37,474 bases of DNA from Arthrobacter sp. AK04. GTDB lineage: Bacteria > Actinomycetota > Actinomycetes > Actinomycetales > Micrococcaceae. The DNA lies in NCBI RefSeq assembly GCF_021129155.1, contig NZ_JAJOMC010000048.1, positions 1 to 37,474 on the forward strand, written 5' to 3'. The notes below the pieces were generated by a model. That model saw nothing but the letters and a program-made list of their open reading frames with translations, did not search any database and was not told the DNA's origin. The stretch's first letter is position 1, and every line of letters starts with the position of its first letter. Of the stretch, positions 15,698-23,543 are shown piece by piece. The translations under genes were made by a program, and so were the position numbers.

Positions 15698-16483
15698 ATG
15701 GATGCAACAGATGCGACGCCGGCCCCTGACTGGTCCATCCAGGACGTGGCACGGTTTGCCGGCACCACGAGCCGCACGCTGCGGCACTACGACGAGATTG
15801 GGCTGCTGAAGCCGAGCCGTGTGGGCAGCAACGGCTACCGCTATTACGACGGCGCCACCCTCCTGCAGCTGCAGCGAATCCTCCTGCTTCGGGAGCTTGG
15901 CCTGGGCCTGCCGGCGATTGCCGGGGTCTTCCGCCAGCAGACGGATCCCGTCACGGCCTTGGCCCGGCACCTGGAATGGCTGACGCAGGAGCAGGAACGG
16001 CTCACGCGGCAAATGGCATCCGTCCGGCAAACAATCGAGACAGTGAAAGGCGGAGGCGACATGGTGGCGGAAAAGATGTTCGACGGATTCGACCACACGC
16101 AGTACAAAGACGAGGTGGAAGGGCGCTGGGGCAAGGACGCCTACGCGAAAAGCGATGCGTGGTGGCGTGGAATGGGTACGGCGGGGCAGCAGGAGTGGAA
16201 GTCCCACGCCGCGAAACTGGGCAGTGACTGGATTGCCGCGGCAGCTTCAGGAGTTTCCCCCGTGTCTCCCGATGCGCAGGACTTGGCGCGGCGCCACGTT
16301 GAGTGGCTGGAGTCCATCCCCGGCACCCCGGCTGCGGAGGACGGCGGCGACATCAAGGGGTACGTTGTGGGCCTGGCGGAAATGTACGTCGCCGATGCCC
16401 GGTTCGCGGCCAATTACGGCGGCGAGCAAGGAGCGGGCTTCGTGCGGGACGCGCTGCTGGCTTTCGCAGAGAAGCACTTCTAG
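15698..16483 (+). CDS. MerR-family regulator with TipAS drug-binding domain
   Basis: The 261-residue protein joins a MerR winged helix-turn-helix (about 12-80: Asp-Val-Ala-Arg-Phe-Ala-Gly-Thr-Thr-Ser-Arg-Thr-Leu-Arg-His-Tyr-Asp-Glu-Ile-Gly-Leu-Leu) through a coiled-coil (85-115) to a C-terminal TipAS-like domain (about 140-258, with Trp-Gly-Lys-Asp-Ala-Tyr and Tyr-Val-Ala-Asp-Ala-Arg-Phe). TipAL of Streptomyces binds thiopeptide antibiotics there and activates its own promoter. The promoter just upstream has the same logic. The ligand is unknown. No pump or resistance gene is adjacent, so it may act mainly on itself and on distant genes. Confidence 0.93.
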   Translation: MDATDATPAPDWSIQDVARFAGTTSRTLRHYDEIGLLKPSRVGSNGYRYYDGATLLQLQRILLLRELGLGLPAIAGVFRQQTDPVTALARHLEWLTQEQERLTRQMASVRQTIETVKGGGDMVAEKMFDGFDHTQYKDEVEGRWGKDAYAKSDAWWRGMGTAGQQEWKSHAAKLGSDWIAAAASGVSPVSPDAQDLARRHVEWLESIPGTPAAEDGGDIKGYVVGLAEMYVADARFAANYGGEQGAGFVRDALLAFAEKHF

Positions 16484-17670
16484 GCGAACGCTGACTTCCC
16501 GGTCACGGCCCGCCCCACGATCAGGGAGTTGATCTCGTAGCTGCCTTCGTAGGTGTACAGGATTTCCGCGTCGCCAAACAGCTTGCCCATTTCGAAGTCA
16601 GCACTGATGCCGTTGCCGCCCAGCAGGGACCGCCCCATCGCCACCGACGCACGGGCCAGCCTGGTGGTGGTGGCTTTGGCCAGGGCTGCCTGCGCCATTT
16701 CCAGCTTCCCCTCCTCCTGGATCCGCGCCAGCTGCACCATCAGCGCCAGGGAGGCCGTGGCGTTTCCCAGGATGTCCGCAAGCTGCTGCTGGACCAGCTG
16801 GAACTGCGCCAGTTCCTTGCCGAACTGCCGGCGCGCCAGCGAGTAGGCGCGGGCTATATCGAAAGCGGCGAGCTGGATTCCGGCAGCCTGCCAGCCCACC
16901 CAGGCCCGGGAGTCCCGCAATAAATCGTTGGCCTGGCTGAAGGACGTCGCACCGGGAAGCAGGTTGGCCGCCGGAATCCGCACGTCCTGCAGCGTGATGT
17001 CCGCGTTCTGCATGATCCGCAGGCCGATCTTGTTGCAGATAATGGCAGCCGCGTAGCCTGGCCGGTCCGTCTCCACAATGAAGGCCTTGACCTGCCCGTC
17101 CGCCACGTCGCGTGCCCAGACCAGGGCGAAGTCGGCGATAGTGCCGGCCCCGATCCAGCGCTTGGCCCCGTTCAGGACCCACTCGTCACCGTCCAGCCGC
17201 GCTGAGGTCTCCAGCCCTCCGGAGATATCGGAGCCATGGTCAGGTTCCGTCAGCGCGAACGCCCCCAGGCTGGCAAAGGCTTTCAGTCCCGGCAGCCAGC
17301 GGTGCTTTTGTTCCTGGGATCCCAACTCGTTGATGGTGCCGACGATCAGCTCATTGTGGATGCCGGCGAGGGCAGAAAGGGACACGTCCGCCCTGGCCAG
17401 CTCCACGTAGACCAGGCCCTTGAGCAGCGTGGAACTGCCGTCCACCTGGAGGGCGCCCAGGCCGTAGCCGCCCATTTCGGCCAGGAGGCCAAAAGGAAAC
17501 TCTTCGCGGTTCCAGTAGGGAATGGAGGGCCCGCGCACGTGGTCCTGCAGGAACTCACGGATGCGGAGGTAGCGCTGGCGCTCGGGTCCCGCCAGGAGGT
17601 CCGCGACGTACATGAGGTCGGCGTCGGGAAAGGGGAGCGCTTCATCGCGTCCTTCGGGACCCACCGGCAT
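16480..17670 (-). CDS. Acyl-CoA dehydrogenase (glutaryl-CoA dehydrogenase-like)
   Basis: This is an FAD enzyme that oxidises an acyl-CoA at C2-C3. The start at 17670 (GGAGG just upstream) gives 396 residues. The flavin and substrate motif Leu-Thr-Glu-Pro-Asp-His-Gly-Ser-Asp is near 139 and Trp-Val-Leu-Asn-Gly-Ala-Lys-Arg-Trp-Ile-Gly near 166. The catalytic Glu375 lies in Tyr-Thr-Tyr-Glu-Gly-Ser-Tyr-Glu-Ile-Asn, as in the glutaryl-CoA dehydrogenase group. The gene is divergent from a MarR regulator and shares a promoter element with mmsA, hinting at branched-chain catabolism; the substrate is open. Its stop overlaps that of the MerR-type gene in CTAG. Confidence 0.92.
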   Translation of the reverse strand: MPVGPEGRDEALPFPDADLMYVADLLAGPERQRYLRIREFLQDHVRGPSIPYWNREEFPFGLLAEMGGYGLGALQVDGSSTLLKGLVYVELARADVSLSALAGIHNELIVGTINELGSQEQKHRWLPGLKAFASLGAFALTEPDHGSDISGGLETSARLDGDEWVLNGAKRWIGAGTIADFALVWARDVADGQVKAFIVETDRPGYAAAIICNKIGLRIMQNADITLQDVRIPAANLLPGATSFSQANDLLRDSRAWVGWQAAGIQLAAFDIARAYSLARRQFGKELAQFQLVQQQLADILGNATASLALMVQLARIQEEGKLEMAQAALAKATTTRLARASVAMGRSLLGGNGISADFEMGKLFGDAEILYTYEGSYEINSLIVGRAVTGKSAFA

Positions 17671-17698
17671 CCACCTCCGCGTCGCCCAACCATTGGAT

Positions 17699-17743
17699 GT
17701 CCTAGTATATTCACACAGCTGGTACATGAGTGATGCGCGTCAC
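17699..17743. promoter_or_regulatory. Putative MarR control region
   Basis: This region between the dehydrogenase and marR holds a GTCC(T)AGTATATTC(A)CA element at 17699-17715 and the near-palindrome GTGATGCGCGTCAC at 17730-17743. Both recur upstream of mmsA (25063-25100). On the minus strand TATACT within the first element is a good -10 for the dehydrogenase. Confidence 0.5.
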
Positions 17744-17761
17744 GTGGAAGAAAGGTGTTCG

Positions 17762-18268
17762 ATGGGTACCCCATTGCCCCGCGATCCCATTGCTGAAGCA
17801 CGGCGGAACTGGGAGGAACAGGGCTGGGCGGATGTCGCCGCTCCCATGGCTGCCATCACAGCCATTATGCGGACGCAGCAGATCCTGCTGGCCAGGATCG
17901 AATCCACGCTCAAGCCGTTCGGACTGACGTTTGCCCGCTACGAACTCCTGGCCCTGCTGAGTTTCGCCAGAAAGGGCTCCCTGCCAATGAACAAGGCGAG
18001 CGCACTGCTCCAGGTCCATCCCACGTCCATCACCAATGCCGTGGACCGGCTTGAGCGTGCGGGCCTGGTGGACCGGTCCCCGCACCCCACTGACGGCAGG
18101 ACCACGCTGATTGAGCTCACCACCGCGGGACGCACGCTGGCAAAGCGCTCGACGGCGGCGCTCAACGCCGAGGTGTTCAGCGCCCCGGGGTTTGATCCCG
18201 GCGACGTGGACCACCTGATCCGCATCCTTGGCGCATTCCGCCGGAACGCCGGCGACTTTGAGGGCTGA
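17762..18268 (+). CDS. MarR-family transcriptional regulator
   Basis: This is a 168-residue winged-helix regulator: an N-terminal helix (Ala-Ile-Thr-Ala-Ile-Met-Arg-Thr-Gln-Gln), then the DNA-binding core (about 55-125, with Gln-Val-His-Pro-Thr-Ser-Ile-Thr-Asn-Ala-Val-Asp-Arg-Leu-Glu) and wing residues Asp-Gly-Arg-Thr. The open frame reaches back to 17612, but the ATG at 17762 is preferred: it has AAAGGTG upstream and leaves space for the divergent promoter. It likely represses the acyl-CoA dehydrogenase, itself and perhaps the mmsA operon, released by an acyl-CoA or acid ligand; this is inferred from shared operators. Confidence 0.92.
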   Translation: MGTPLPRDPIAEARRNWEEQGWADVAAPMAAITAIMRTQQILLARIESTLKPFGLTFARYELLALLSFARKGSLPMNKASALLQVHPTSITNAVDRLERAGLVDRSPHPTDGRTTLIELTTAGRTLAKRSTAALNAEVFSAPGFDPGDVDHLIRILGAFRRNAGDFEG

Positions 18269-18303
18269 CGGCGAAGCCTGCGGGCGACGTGAAGCTTGGC
18301 CGG

Positions 18304-18957
18304 TCAGCGCTGGACTTTCTCCCGCTTGAGCCGCCGCACCACGAGCAGGAGGACCGTCACGCCCAGCGCAGCGTAGACCGCGTAGTTCAGGAACCTGGAG
18401 TACTGCTCGATCAACTGGTATTGGGTGCCCAGCAGGTATCCCAGGCCGATCAGGGCCCCGTTCCACAGTCCGCTGCCCGCCAGGGTGTACACGCTGAAGG
18501 TGGCCAGGGGCATTCCGGATGCTCCGGCCGGGAGGGAGATCAGGCTGCGGACACCGGGAAGCAGCCGGCCAAAGAAGATGGAGGACCTGCCGTGGCGGCG
18601 GAACCATCCCGCAGCCTTCTCAAAGTCCTCCTGGTCCACCAGGGGGAGCCTGGACAGCCCGCGGATGGAACGCTGAAGGCCCAGTTTTGCGCCCAGCCAG
18701 TAGAGGAACAGCGCACCGAGATACGCGCCGAGGGTGCTGGTGATAAAAACGAGGATCAGCTGCAGGGACCCCTGCTTGGCAAGATAGCCGGCCAACGGCA
18801 GAATCACTTCACTGGGGATGGGCGGCACCACCGTTTCGGCGAGGGTAAAAGCACCTACGCCCCACTCGCCCATGTGCTCGATGGTCCGTGCAGCCACGCC
18901 CACCAGGCCGGTCAAATTATCTGTCGAGCCGCCAGCGTCTGACGCCATTCCCAACAT
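18304..18957 (-). CDS. DedA-family membrane protein
   Basis: The 217-residue integral membrane protein has the DedA signature: Glu-Thr-Val-Val-Pro-Pro-Ile-Pro-Ser-Glu (about 41-50) and Phe-Phe-Gly-Arg-Leu-Leu-Pro-Gly-Val-Arg-Ser-Leu-Ile-Ser-Leu-Pro-Ala-Gly (about 128-145). About five hydrophobic segments and a basic C-terminal tail are visible. Some DedA proteins recycle undecaprenyl phosphate or other lipids across the membrane, coupled to the proton gradient. It stands alone on its strand, convergent with marR, downstream of the XRE-cupin gene and its terminator. Confidence 0.93.
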   Translation of the reverse strand: MLGMASDAGGSTDNLTGLVGVAARTIEHMGEWGVGAFTLAETVVPPIPSEVILPLAGYLAKQGSLQLILVFITSTLGAYLGALFLYWLGAKLGLQRSIRGLSRLPLVDQEDFEKAAGWFRRHGRSSIFFGRLLPGVRSLISLPAGASGMPLATFSVYTLAGSGLWNGALIGLGYLLGTQYQLIEQYSRFLNYAVYAALGVTVLLLVVRRLKREKVQR

Positions 18958-19012
18958 AGTGCTCCCCCATCCGCTTCCGGCTGTCCAGCCCTGTCTACCT
19001 TAAGCAGCTGGG

Positions 19013-19036
19013 AAAAAGCTGGACCTGCAGGTCAGG
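19013..19036 (-). terminator. Intrinsic terminator of the XRE-cupin gene
   Basis: On the minus strand, CTGACC and GGTCCAG pair around a TGCA loop (one bulge) and are followed by CTTTTT. The hairpin overlaps the stop codon region; GACCTGCAGGTC at 19022-19033 is a perfect palindrome. Confidence 0.6.
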
Positions 19037-19631
19037 ATGGCTTGGAACGGATGTGCACCCGCTCGCCCTGGGTCCCAAAAAGGCTGAGGAATTCAACGGG
19101 CCTTCCATCCGCGCGGCCAAACCAGTGCGGCACGCGGGTATCGAACTCGGCGGCTTCCCCCGCCCCAAGGACCAGGTCCTGGCTGCCCAGCACCATTCGG
19201 AGCTTTCCGTTCAGGACATACAGCCACTCATAGCCTTCGTGCACCTGCGGATTGGGCTGCTGCAGGGGCCCTGCCGGCAGGATGTGCTTGTAGGCCTGGA
19301 TGCCGCCCGGCTTCCGGGTGAGCGGAATGATGGTCATCCCCCGCGCGGTGATGGGCCGCAGGTGCACGCGGGGATCTCCCGTTTCCGGCGCTCCCACCAG
19401 CTCATCAAGCGGGACGTGGTAGGCCTTCGCCAGGGGCAGCAGCAGCTCAAGGTTTGGCCGGCGCTGCCCGGACTCCAGCCTGGACAGGGTGCTCACTGAG
19501 ATGCCCGTGGCGCCGGCCAGCGCGGACAGGGTGATGTCCCGGGCCAGCCGGAGCGCCTTGAGGCGCGGCCCCACTGATGCGAGCACCGCGTCTGTTCCCG
19601 CATCCATGACGTTTTCGGCTCCGATATCCAT
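19032..19631 (-). CDS. XRE-family regulator with C-terminal cupin
   Basis: The 199-residue protein has an N-terminal helix-turn-helix (about 22-80: Thr-Leu-Ser-Ala-Leu-Ala-Gly-Ala-Thr-Gly-Ile-Ser-Val-Ser-Thr-Leu-Ser-Arg-Leu-Glu-Ser-Gly-Gln-Arg-Arg-Pro) and a cupin sensor domain (about 105-195, with His-Glu-Gly-Tyr-Glu-Trp-Leu-Tyr-Val-Leu-Asn-Gly). The open frame continues to 19829, but that would overlap the divergent flavoprotein gene, so I take the ATG at 19631. It faces the thioredoxin-reductase-like gene across a 67-bp region with repeated TTTGCCA half-sites, and probably controls both genes. The ligand is unknown. Confidence 0.9.
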   Translation of the reverse strand: MDIGAENVMDAGTDAVLASVGPRLKALRLARDITLSALAGATGISVSTLSRLESGQRRPNLELLLPLAKAYHVPLDELVGAPETGDPRVHLRPITARGMTIIPLTRKPGGIQAYKHILPAGPLQQPNPQVHEGYEWLYVLNGKLRMVLGSQDLVLGAGEAAEFDTRVPHWFGRADGRPVEFLSLFGTQGERVHIRSKPS

Positions 19632-19637
19632 GGATCC

Positions 19638-19667
19638 AGTTTGCCATTCCAGCAAATAAGTTTGCCA
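19638..19667. promoter_or_regulatory. Candidate XRE operator with 21-bp direct repeat
   Basis: AGTTTGCCA occurs at 19638-19646 and 19659-19667, exactly 21 bp (two helical turns) apart. GCAAA at 19652-19656 makes an inverted repeat with each copy. The cluster fills the gap between the divergent XRE-cupin and flavoprotein genes. Confidence 0.6.
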
Positions 19668-19698
19668 GCTAGGAAGCCAGCCCAACAGCATTGGAGGC

Positions 19699-20676
19699 AT
19701 GACTGAAAACATAGAGACACTCCAGGACGTCCTGATTATTGGCGGCGGCGCCGCCGGGCTGAGCGCCGCCCAGATGCTGGGCCGCAGCCGCCGTTCCGTA
19801 GCCGTGGTGGACAGCGGGGAACCACGCAATGCCCCTGCCGCCGGGGTCCACGGCTTCCTGTCACGGGACGGGATCAGCCCCGGCGAGCTCCTTGCCGTCG
19901 CCCGGACGGAGGCTGAGAGCTACGGGGCAACAGTGCTCCAGGGCAGGGTAGTGGCTGCCGGCGGCAGCCTGGCGGAGGGCTTCGAAGTAACGCTCGACGA
20001 CGGCACGCAGCTTCGCGGCCGGCGCCTGCTGATTGCCACCGGGCTCACCGATGAGCTGCCCGCCATCGCTGGGCTGCGTCAGCGCTGGGGCACGGACGTG
20101 CTGCATTGCCCGTTGTGCCACGGCTGGGAAGTGCGGGACCAGGCCATCGGCATCCTGGGGAACGGCCCGTGGTCAGTGCACCAGGCCCTGCTCTTCCGGC
20201 AATGGAGCAGCACCATCACACTGCTCCTGAACAACAGGGTTGCCCCGTCCGAGGACGAATCCGAACAGCTGGCGGCGCGCGGAATCAGGGTGGTGGGCGG
20301 GGAGGTGGAGGCCGTCCGGGTTGAACAGGACCGGCTGCGGGGCGTCGCCTTGGCTGGAGGCCCCGAGGTTGCCGTGGAGGCGCTGGTGGTGGGGCCCCGG
20401 GTCCATGCCCGGCTGGACGCCTTCGCCGGCCTCGGCCTGGCTCCGTCCGAACATCCGTCAGGAGCGGGAACCTACCTTGAAACGGATGCCGACGGCGGCA
20501 CGCAGGTCCCCGGCGTATGGGCCGCGGGCAATGTCACGGACCTGAAGGCCCAGGTGCTGGCCTCCGCGGCGACTGCCGCCTGGACCGCCGTCGTAATCAA
20601 TAACCACCTGATGGCTGAGGAGCTGGCAGCGGATGTTGACGCCTACCGGAGGGCGCTGGCGTCTACCGGTGCCTGA
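19699..20676 (+). CDS. Thioredoxin-reductase-like FAD oxidoreductase
   Basis: The 325-residue flavoprotein has an FAD dinucleotide fold (Gly-Gly-Gly-Ala-Ala-Gly at 15-20), a Cys137-Pro-Leu-Cys140-His-Gly redox motif and an NAD(P)H-binding region around Gly-Ile-Leu-Gly-Asn-Gly. The C-terminal FAD motif is Gly-Val-Trp-Ala-Ala-Gly-Asn-Val. The Cys-Pro-x-Cys-His-Gly-Trp-Glu motif marks a side branch of the thioredoxin reductase family rather than true TrxB, whose motif is Cys-Ala-Thr-Cys. GGAGG precedes the ATG. No thioredoxin gene is adjacent. It is controlled, probably, by the divergent XRE-cupin regulator. Its 3' end overlaps the convergent enoyl-CoA hydratase gene by 14 bp. Confidence 0.9.
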   Translation: MTENIETLQDVLIIGGGAAGLSAAQMLGRSRRSVAVVDSGEPRNAPAAGVHGFLSRDGISPGELLAVARTEAESYGATVLQGRVVAAGGSLAEGFEVTLDDGTQLRGRRLLIATGLTDELPAIAGLRQRWGTDVLHCPLCHGWEVRDQAIGILGNGPWSVHQALLFRQWSSTITLLLNNRVAPSEDESEQLAARGIRVVGGEVEAVRVEQDRLRGVALAGGPEVAVEALVVGPRVHARLDAFAGLGLAPSEHPSGAGTYLETDADGGTQVPGVWAAGNVTDLKAQVLASAATAAWTAVVINNHLMAEELAADVDAYRRALASTGA

Positions 20677-21439
20677 ACTCCGGCTGGCGCTTCTCCGTGA
20701 ACGCCGCCATGCCTTCCTTCTGGTCCTCGGTGGCGAAGAGGGAGTGGAACAGCCGGCGCTCGAACAGGACGCCCTGGGCCAGCCCGGTTTCGAAGGCGGC
20801 GTTCACGGCCTCCTTGGCAACCATGGCCACGGGCCTGGACTTGGAAGCAATCACCTCCGCGGCCTTCAGGGCCTCGTCCACCACGTCCTCGGCGGGGACC
20901 ACCCGGGACACCAGGCCGCAGCGGTCGGCCTCCTCCGCCCCGATGAACCGGCCCGTAAGGATCAGGTCCATGGCCTTGGCCTTGCCGACGGCACGGGTCA
21001 GCCGCTGTGAGCCGCCCATTCCAGGCAGGACACCAAGGTTGATTTCCGGCTGGCCGAACTTCGCGTTGTCTCCGGCGATGATCAGGTCGCACATCATGGC
21101 CAGTTCGCAGCCCCCGCCCAGGGCGAAGCCCGAGACGGCAGCGATGGTGGGTATGCGCAGCCGGGTGAAGTCTTCCCAGCCGCGGAACCAGTCGGCGGCG
21201 TACATGTCCATGTAGCCCTGCGCCGCCATCTCCTTGATGTCGGCTCCCGCTGCGAAGGCCTTGTCGGAGCCGGTAATGACAACCGCCCCCACTCCGGGAT
21301 CGGCGTCCATGGCCTTCACCGCGGCCACCAGTTCCTCCATGGTGGCTTTGTTTAGGGCATTCAGGGCCTGCGGGCGGTTCAATGTCACCAGGCCCACCCG
21401 CCCCCGCTGCTCCACGAGGATGTTGGCGTATTCGGTCAC
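20663..21439 (-). CDS. Enoyl-CoA hydratase
   Basis: This is a crotonase-fold enzyme that hydrates 2-enoyl-CoA, here probably methacrylyl-CoA in valine degradation. The GTG start at 21439 overlaps the mmsB stop (GTGA) and gives 258 residues; an upstream in-frame ATG would lie deep inside mmsB. Both catalytic glutamates are visible, in Gly-Gly-Gly-Cys-Glu-Leu-Ala and Gly-Gln-Pro-Glu-Ile-Asn-Leu-Gly. The oxyanion loop Ala-Ala-Gly-Ala-Asp-Ile-Lys-Glu-Met is near 63-71. It is the last gene of the mmsA operon. Confidence 0.94.
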   Translation of the reverse strand: MTEYANILVEQRGRVGLVTLNRPQALNALNKATMEELVAAVKAMDADPGVGAVVITGSDKAFAAGADIKEMAAQGYMDMYAADWFRGWEDFTRLRIPTIAAVSGFALGGGCELAMMCDLIIAGDNAKFGQPEINLGVLPGMGGSQRLTRAVGKAKAMDLILTGRFIGAEEADRCGLVSRVVPAEDVVDEALKAAEVIASKSRPVAMVAKEAVNAAFETGLAQGVLFERRLFHSLFATEDQKEGMAAFTEKRQPEFRHR

Positions 21440-22425
21440 TCCGGGCTCCCGTCGTCCTGCGCTGCGCCGTGCGGTGCACTGCCAGCTGGGTTGTGTGGTC
21501 CGCCGTCCGCCCTGCGGCCGGACATATCGCGGATGTCGGTGATGATGCCGGAAAAGTCCCTTCCCGCGCCCTCCCCTGCCGCAAACGTACCGTAGATCTC
21601 CGCAGCCAGCGGACCCATCCGGGCAGCCACCCCGGTGCTGTTGAGGGCGTTGACGGCCAGTGAGAGGTCCTTGGCCATCAGGGCGCCGGCGAAACCTGGC
21701 TGGTAGCCGCGGTTGGCGGGGCTGGTGGGAACGGGGCCGGGCACCGGGCAGTTGGTGGTGAGGGCCCAGCACTGTCCGGACGCCGCGGAGGCCACATCGA
21801 ACAGCGCCTGGTGGCTCAGGCCCAGCTTCTCCCCCAGGACAAATGCCTCACTGACGGCGATCATTGAGACGCCCAGGATCAGGTTATTGCAGATTTTGGC
21901 GGCCTGGCCTGCGCCGTGGGCGCCGCAGTGGACAACGCGTTTGCCCATTATGTCCAGCAGCGGCCGCACCGCCTCAAAGTCCGCGGCATCCGCGCCCACC
22001 ATAAACGTGAGGGTGCCTGCTTCCGCCCCCACCACCCCGCCGGAGACCGGGGCATCCACGGAGCGGTGGCCGGCGTCAACGGCGAGGGATGCCGCTTCCC
22101 TGGCCTCGTCCACGTTGATGGTGGAGCAGTCCAGGAACATGGTCCCGGGCTTCGCCGCCGCGAGCAGTCCGGGCTGCCCCTCCTGGCCGCGGTAAGCGTC
22201 CAGGACATGCCGGCCGCTGGGGAACATGGTGAGGACCACGTCCGCCCCGGAGACGGCTTCAGCGGCATTCCCGGCAACCGGCACGCCGCTGGCCCTGGCG
22301 GCTTCAAGGGCTGCCGGGACCACATCGAAGCCGGCCACTGCATAGCCGGCCTTGACCAGGTTTACGGCCATTGGACCGCCCATGTGGCCGAGGCCCAGGA
22401 AGGCGACAGTGTACTTTTCGGTCAT
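21436..22425 (-). CDS. mmsB: 3-hydroxyisobutyrate dehydrogenase
   Basis: The enzyme oxidises 3-hydroxyisobutyrate to methylmalonate semialdehyde with NAD+ in valine breakdown. The N-terminal dinucleotide motif Gly-Leu-Gly-His-Met-Gly-Gly-Pro-Met is at 11-19, followed by Asp-Ala-Pro-Val-Ser-Gly-Gly-Val near 124 and the catalytic Lys in Gly-Gln-Ala-Ala-Lys-Ile-Cys-Asn-Asn (about 173). Its 329 residues include a ~30-residue hydrophilic C-terminal tail (Gly/Pro/His-rich) beyond the usual family end. It overlaps the hydrolase gene upstream (ATGA) and the hydratase downstream (GTGA). Confidence 0.94.
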   Translation of the reverse strand: MTEKYTVAFLGLGHMGGPMAVNLVKAGYAVAGFDVVPAALEAARASGVPVAGNAAEAVSGADVVLTMFPSGRHVLDAYRGQEGQPGLLAAAKPGTMFLDCSTINVDEAREAASLAVDAGHRSVDAPVSGGVVGAEAGTLTFMVGADAADFEAVRPLLDIMGKRVVHCGAHGAGQAAKICNNLILGVSMIAVSEAFVLGEKLGLSHQALFDVASAASGQCWALTTNCPVPGPVPTSPANRGYQPGFAGALMAKDLSLAVNALNSTGVAARMGPLAAEIYGTFAAGEGAGRDFSGIITDIRDMSGRRADGGPHNPAGSAPHGAAQDDGSPE

Positions 22426-23543
22426 GGTCGGGCTCCTTTTTGCTGCGGTTCCACGCCCTGAAGGTCGAGTTCCCGGCTGCCCAGCGGCGCAAAAAAGTGC
22501 TCCACCTGGTCCGCCGCCACCTCAGCCAGGGTGGGCGGCTTCCAGCGGGGGTTCCGGTCCTTGTCCACCACCTGTGCACGGATGCCCTCCCGGAAATCCG
22601 GTGCCTCCAGGAACCGCAGGCCCACCCGGTATTCCTGCGCCAGGGCCTCGTCCAGGGTTCGGCCTTTCACGCGGCGGAGGGCGTCCAGCGTGACCTTGAC
22701 GGACGTTGGCGACTTCGCCTCGATGGCGTCCGCCGCCTGGAAGGCCTCGGTGCTTCCTTCTCCTTCGCGTCCCCGCAGGCGCCGGATGATTTCCTCGGCG
22801 TCATCTGCGGAGTAGCAGGCGTCGATCCAGTCCTGCTGTCCCTGGAGTGCCGAGGGCGGGGCTTCCGTGCTGTAACGCGCGACGGCGGCTTCCGCCGTTT
22901 CGTTTTCCAGCGCCGCCACGAGGCCGGGCAGTTTGTCGGACGGGACGAAGTGGCTGGCCAGGCCAAGGAACAGTGCGTCCGCTCCGCTCAGGTGGGCCCC
23001 GGTCAGGGCTGCGTGGGTGCCCGTTTCGCCAGGGGCGCGGGACAGCAGGTACGTCCCGCCCACGTCGGGAGCGAAGCCGATGGTGGTTTCCGGCATCCCT
23101 GTCCGGGTGCGTTCCGTGACCACCCGGAGTGACCCGTGCGCGGAAATTCCTACCCCTCCGCCCAGCACCAGCCCATCCATCAGGGCCACATACGGCTTGG
23201 GATAGCGGGCAATCAGTGAATTGACCCAGTACTCGGTGGCCCAGAATTGGGCAGTCTGCTCCCCGCCCGCCAGCATGTCCCGGTAGATCGCCACGATGTC
23301 GCCGCCCGCGCAGAGGCCCCGGTCTCCGGCGCCCTGCACCAGGACCGTGGCAACGCCGTCGTCGTCCGCCCACGCGGTGAGGTGCTCCAGGAGCTGCCCC
23401 ACCATGCCGGCCGTGAGTGCATTGACCGCCTTAGGCCTGTTCAGGGTAATGACGCCCAGCCGGCCGCGGCGCTCGAACAGCACCTCCCCGCTGTCCCCTG
23501 AAGCCCCTTCATCAGCCGTGCCCTGTGCCGCATTGTCCGTCAT
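22422..23543 (-). CDS. 3-hydroxyisobutyryl-CoA hydrolase (crotonase family)
   Basis: The 373-residue protein is longer than enoyl-CoA hydratases and has the hydrolase signature: Gly-Gly-Gly-Val-Gly-Ile-Ser-Ala-His-Gly, then Met-Pro-Glu-Thr-Thr-Ile-Gly-Phe-Ala-Pro-Asp-Val-Gly-Gly-Thr-Tyr. It also has a C-terminal ECH_2-type extension with Pro-Asp-Phe-Arg-Glu-Gly-Ile-Arg-Ala. It frees 3-hydroxyisobutyrate from its CoA ester, feeding MmsB. The open frame starts further upstream, but the ATG at 23543 overlaps the mmsA stop (TAATG), which fits the coupling seen in the whole operon. Confidence 0.92.
   Translation of the reverse strand: MTDNAAQGTADEGASGDSGEVLFERRGRLGVITLNRPKAVNALTAGMVGQLLEHLTAWADDDGVATVLVQGAGDRGLCAGGDIVAIYRDMLAGGEQTAQFWATEYWVNSLIARYPKPYVALMDGLVLGGGVGISAHGSLRVVTERTRTGMPETTIGFAPDVGGTYLLSRAPGETGTHAALTGAHLSGADALFLGLASHFVPSDKLPGLVAALENETAEAAVARYSTEAPPSALQGQQDWIDACYSADDAEEIIRRLRGREGEGSTEAFQAADAIEAKSPTSVKVTLDALRRVKGRTLDEALAQEYRVGLRFLEAPDFREGIRAQVVDKDRNPRWKPPTLAEVAADQVEHFFAPLGSRELDLQGVEPQQKGARP

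Noticed and set aside
19632..19829. Upstream extension of the XRE-cupin frame
   Set aside because: It would overlap the divergent flavoprotein gene and cover the operator region; the residues show no domain.
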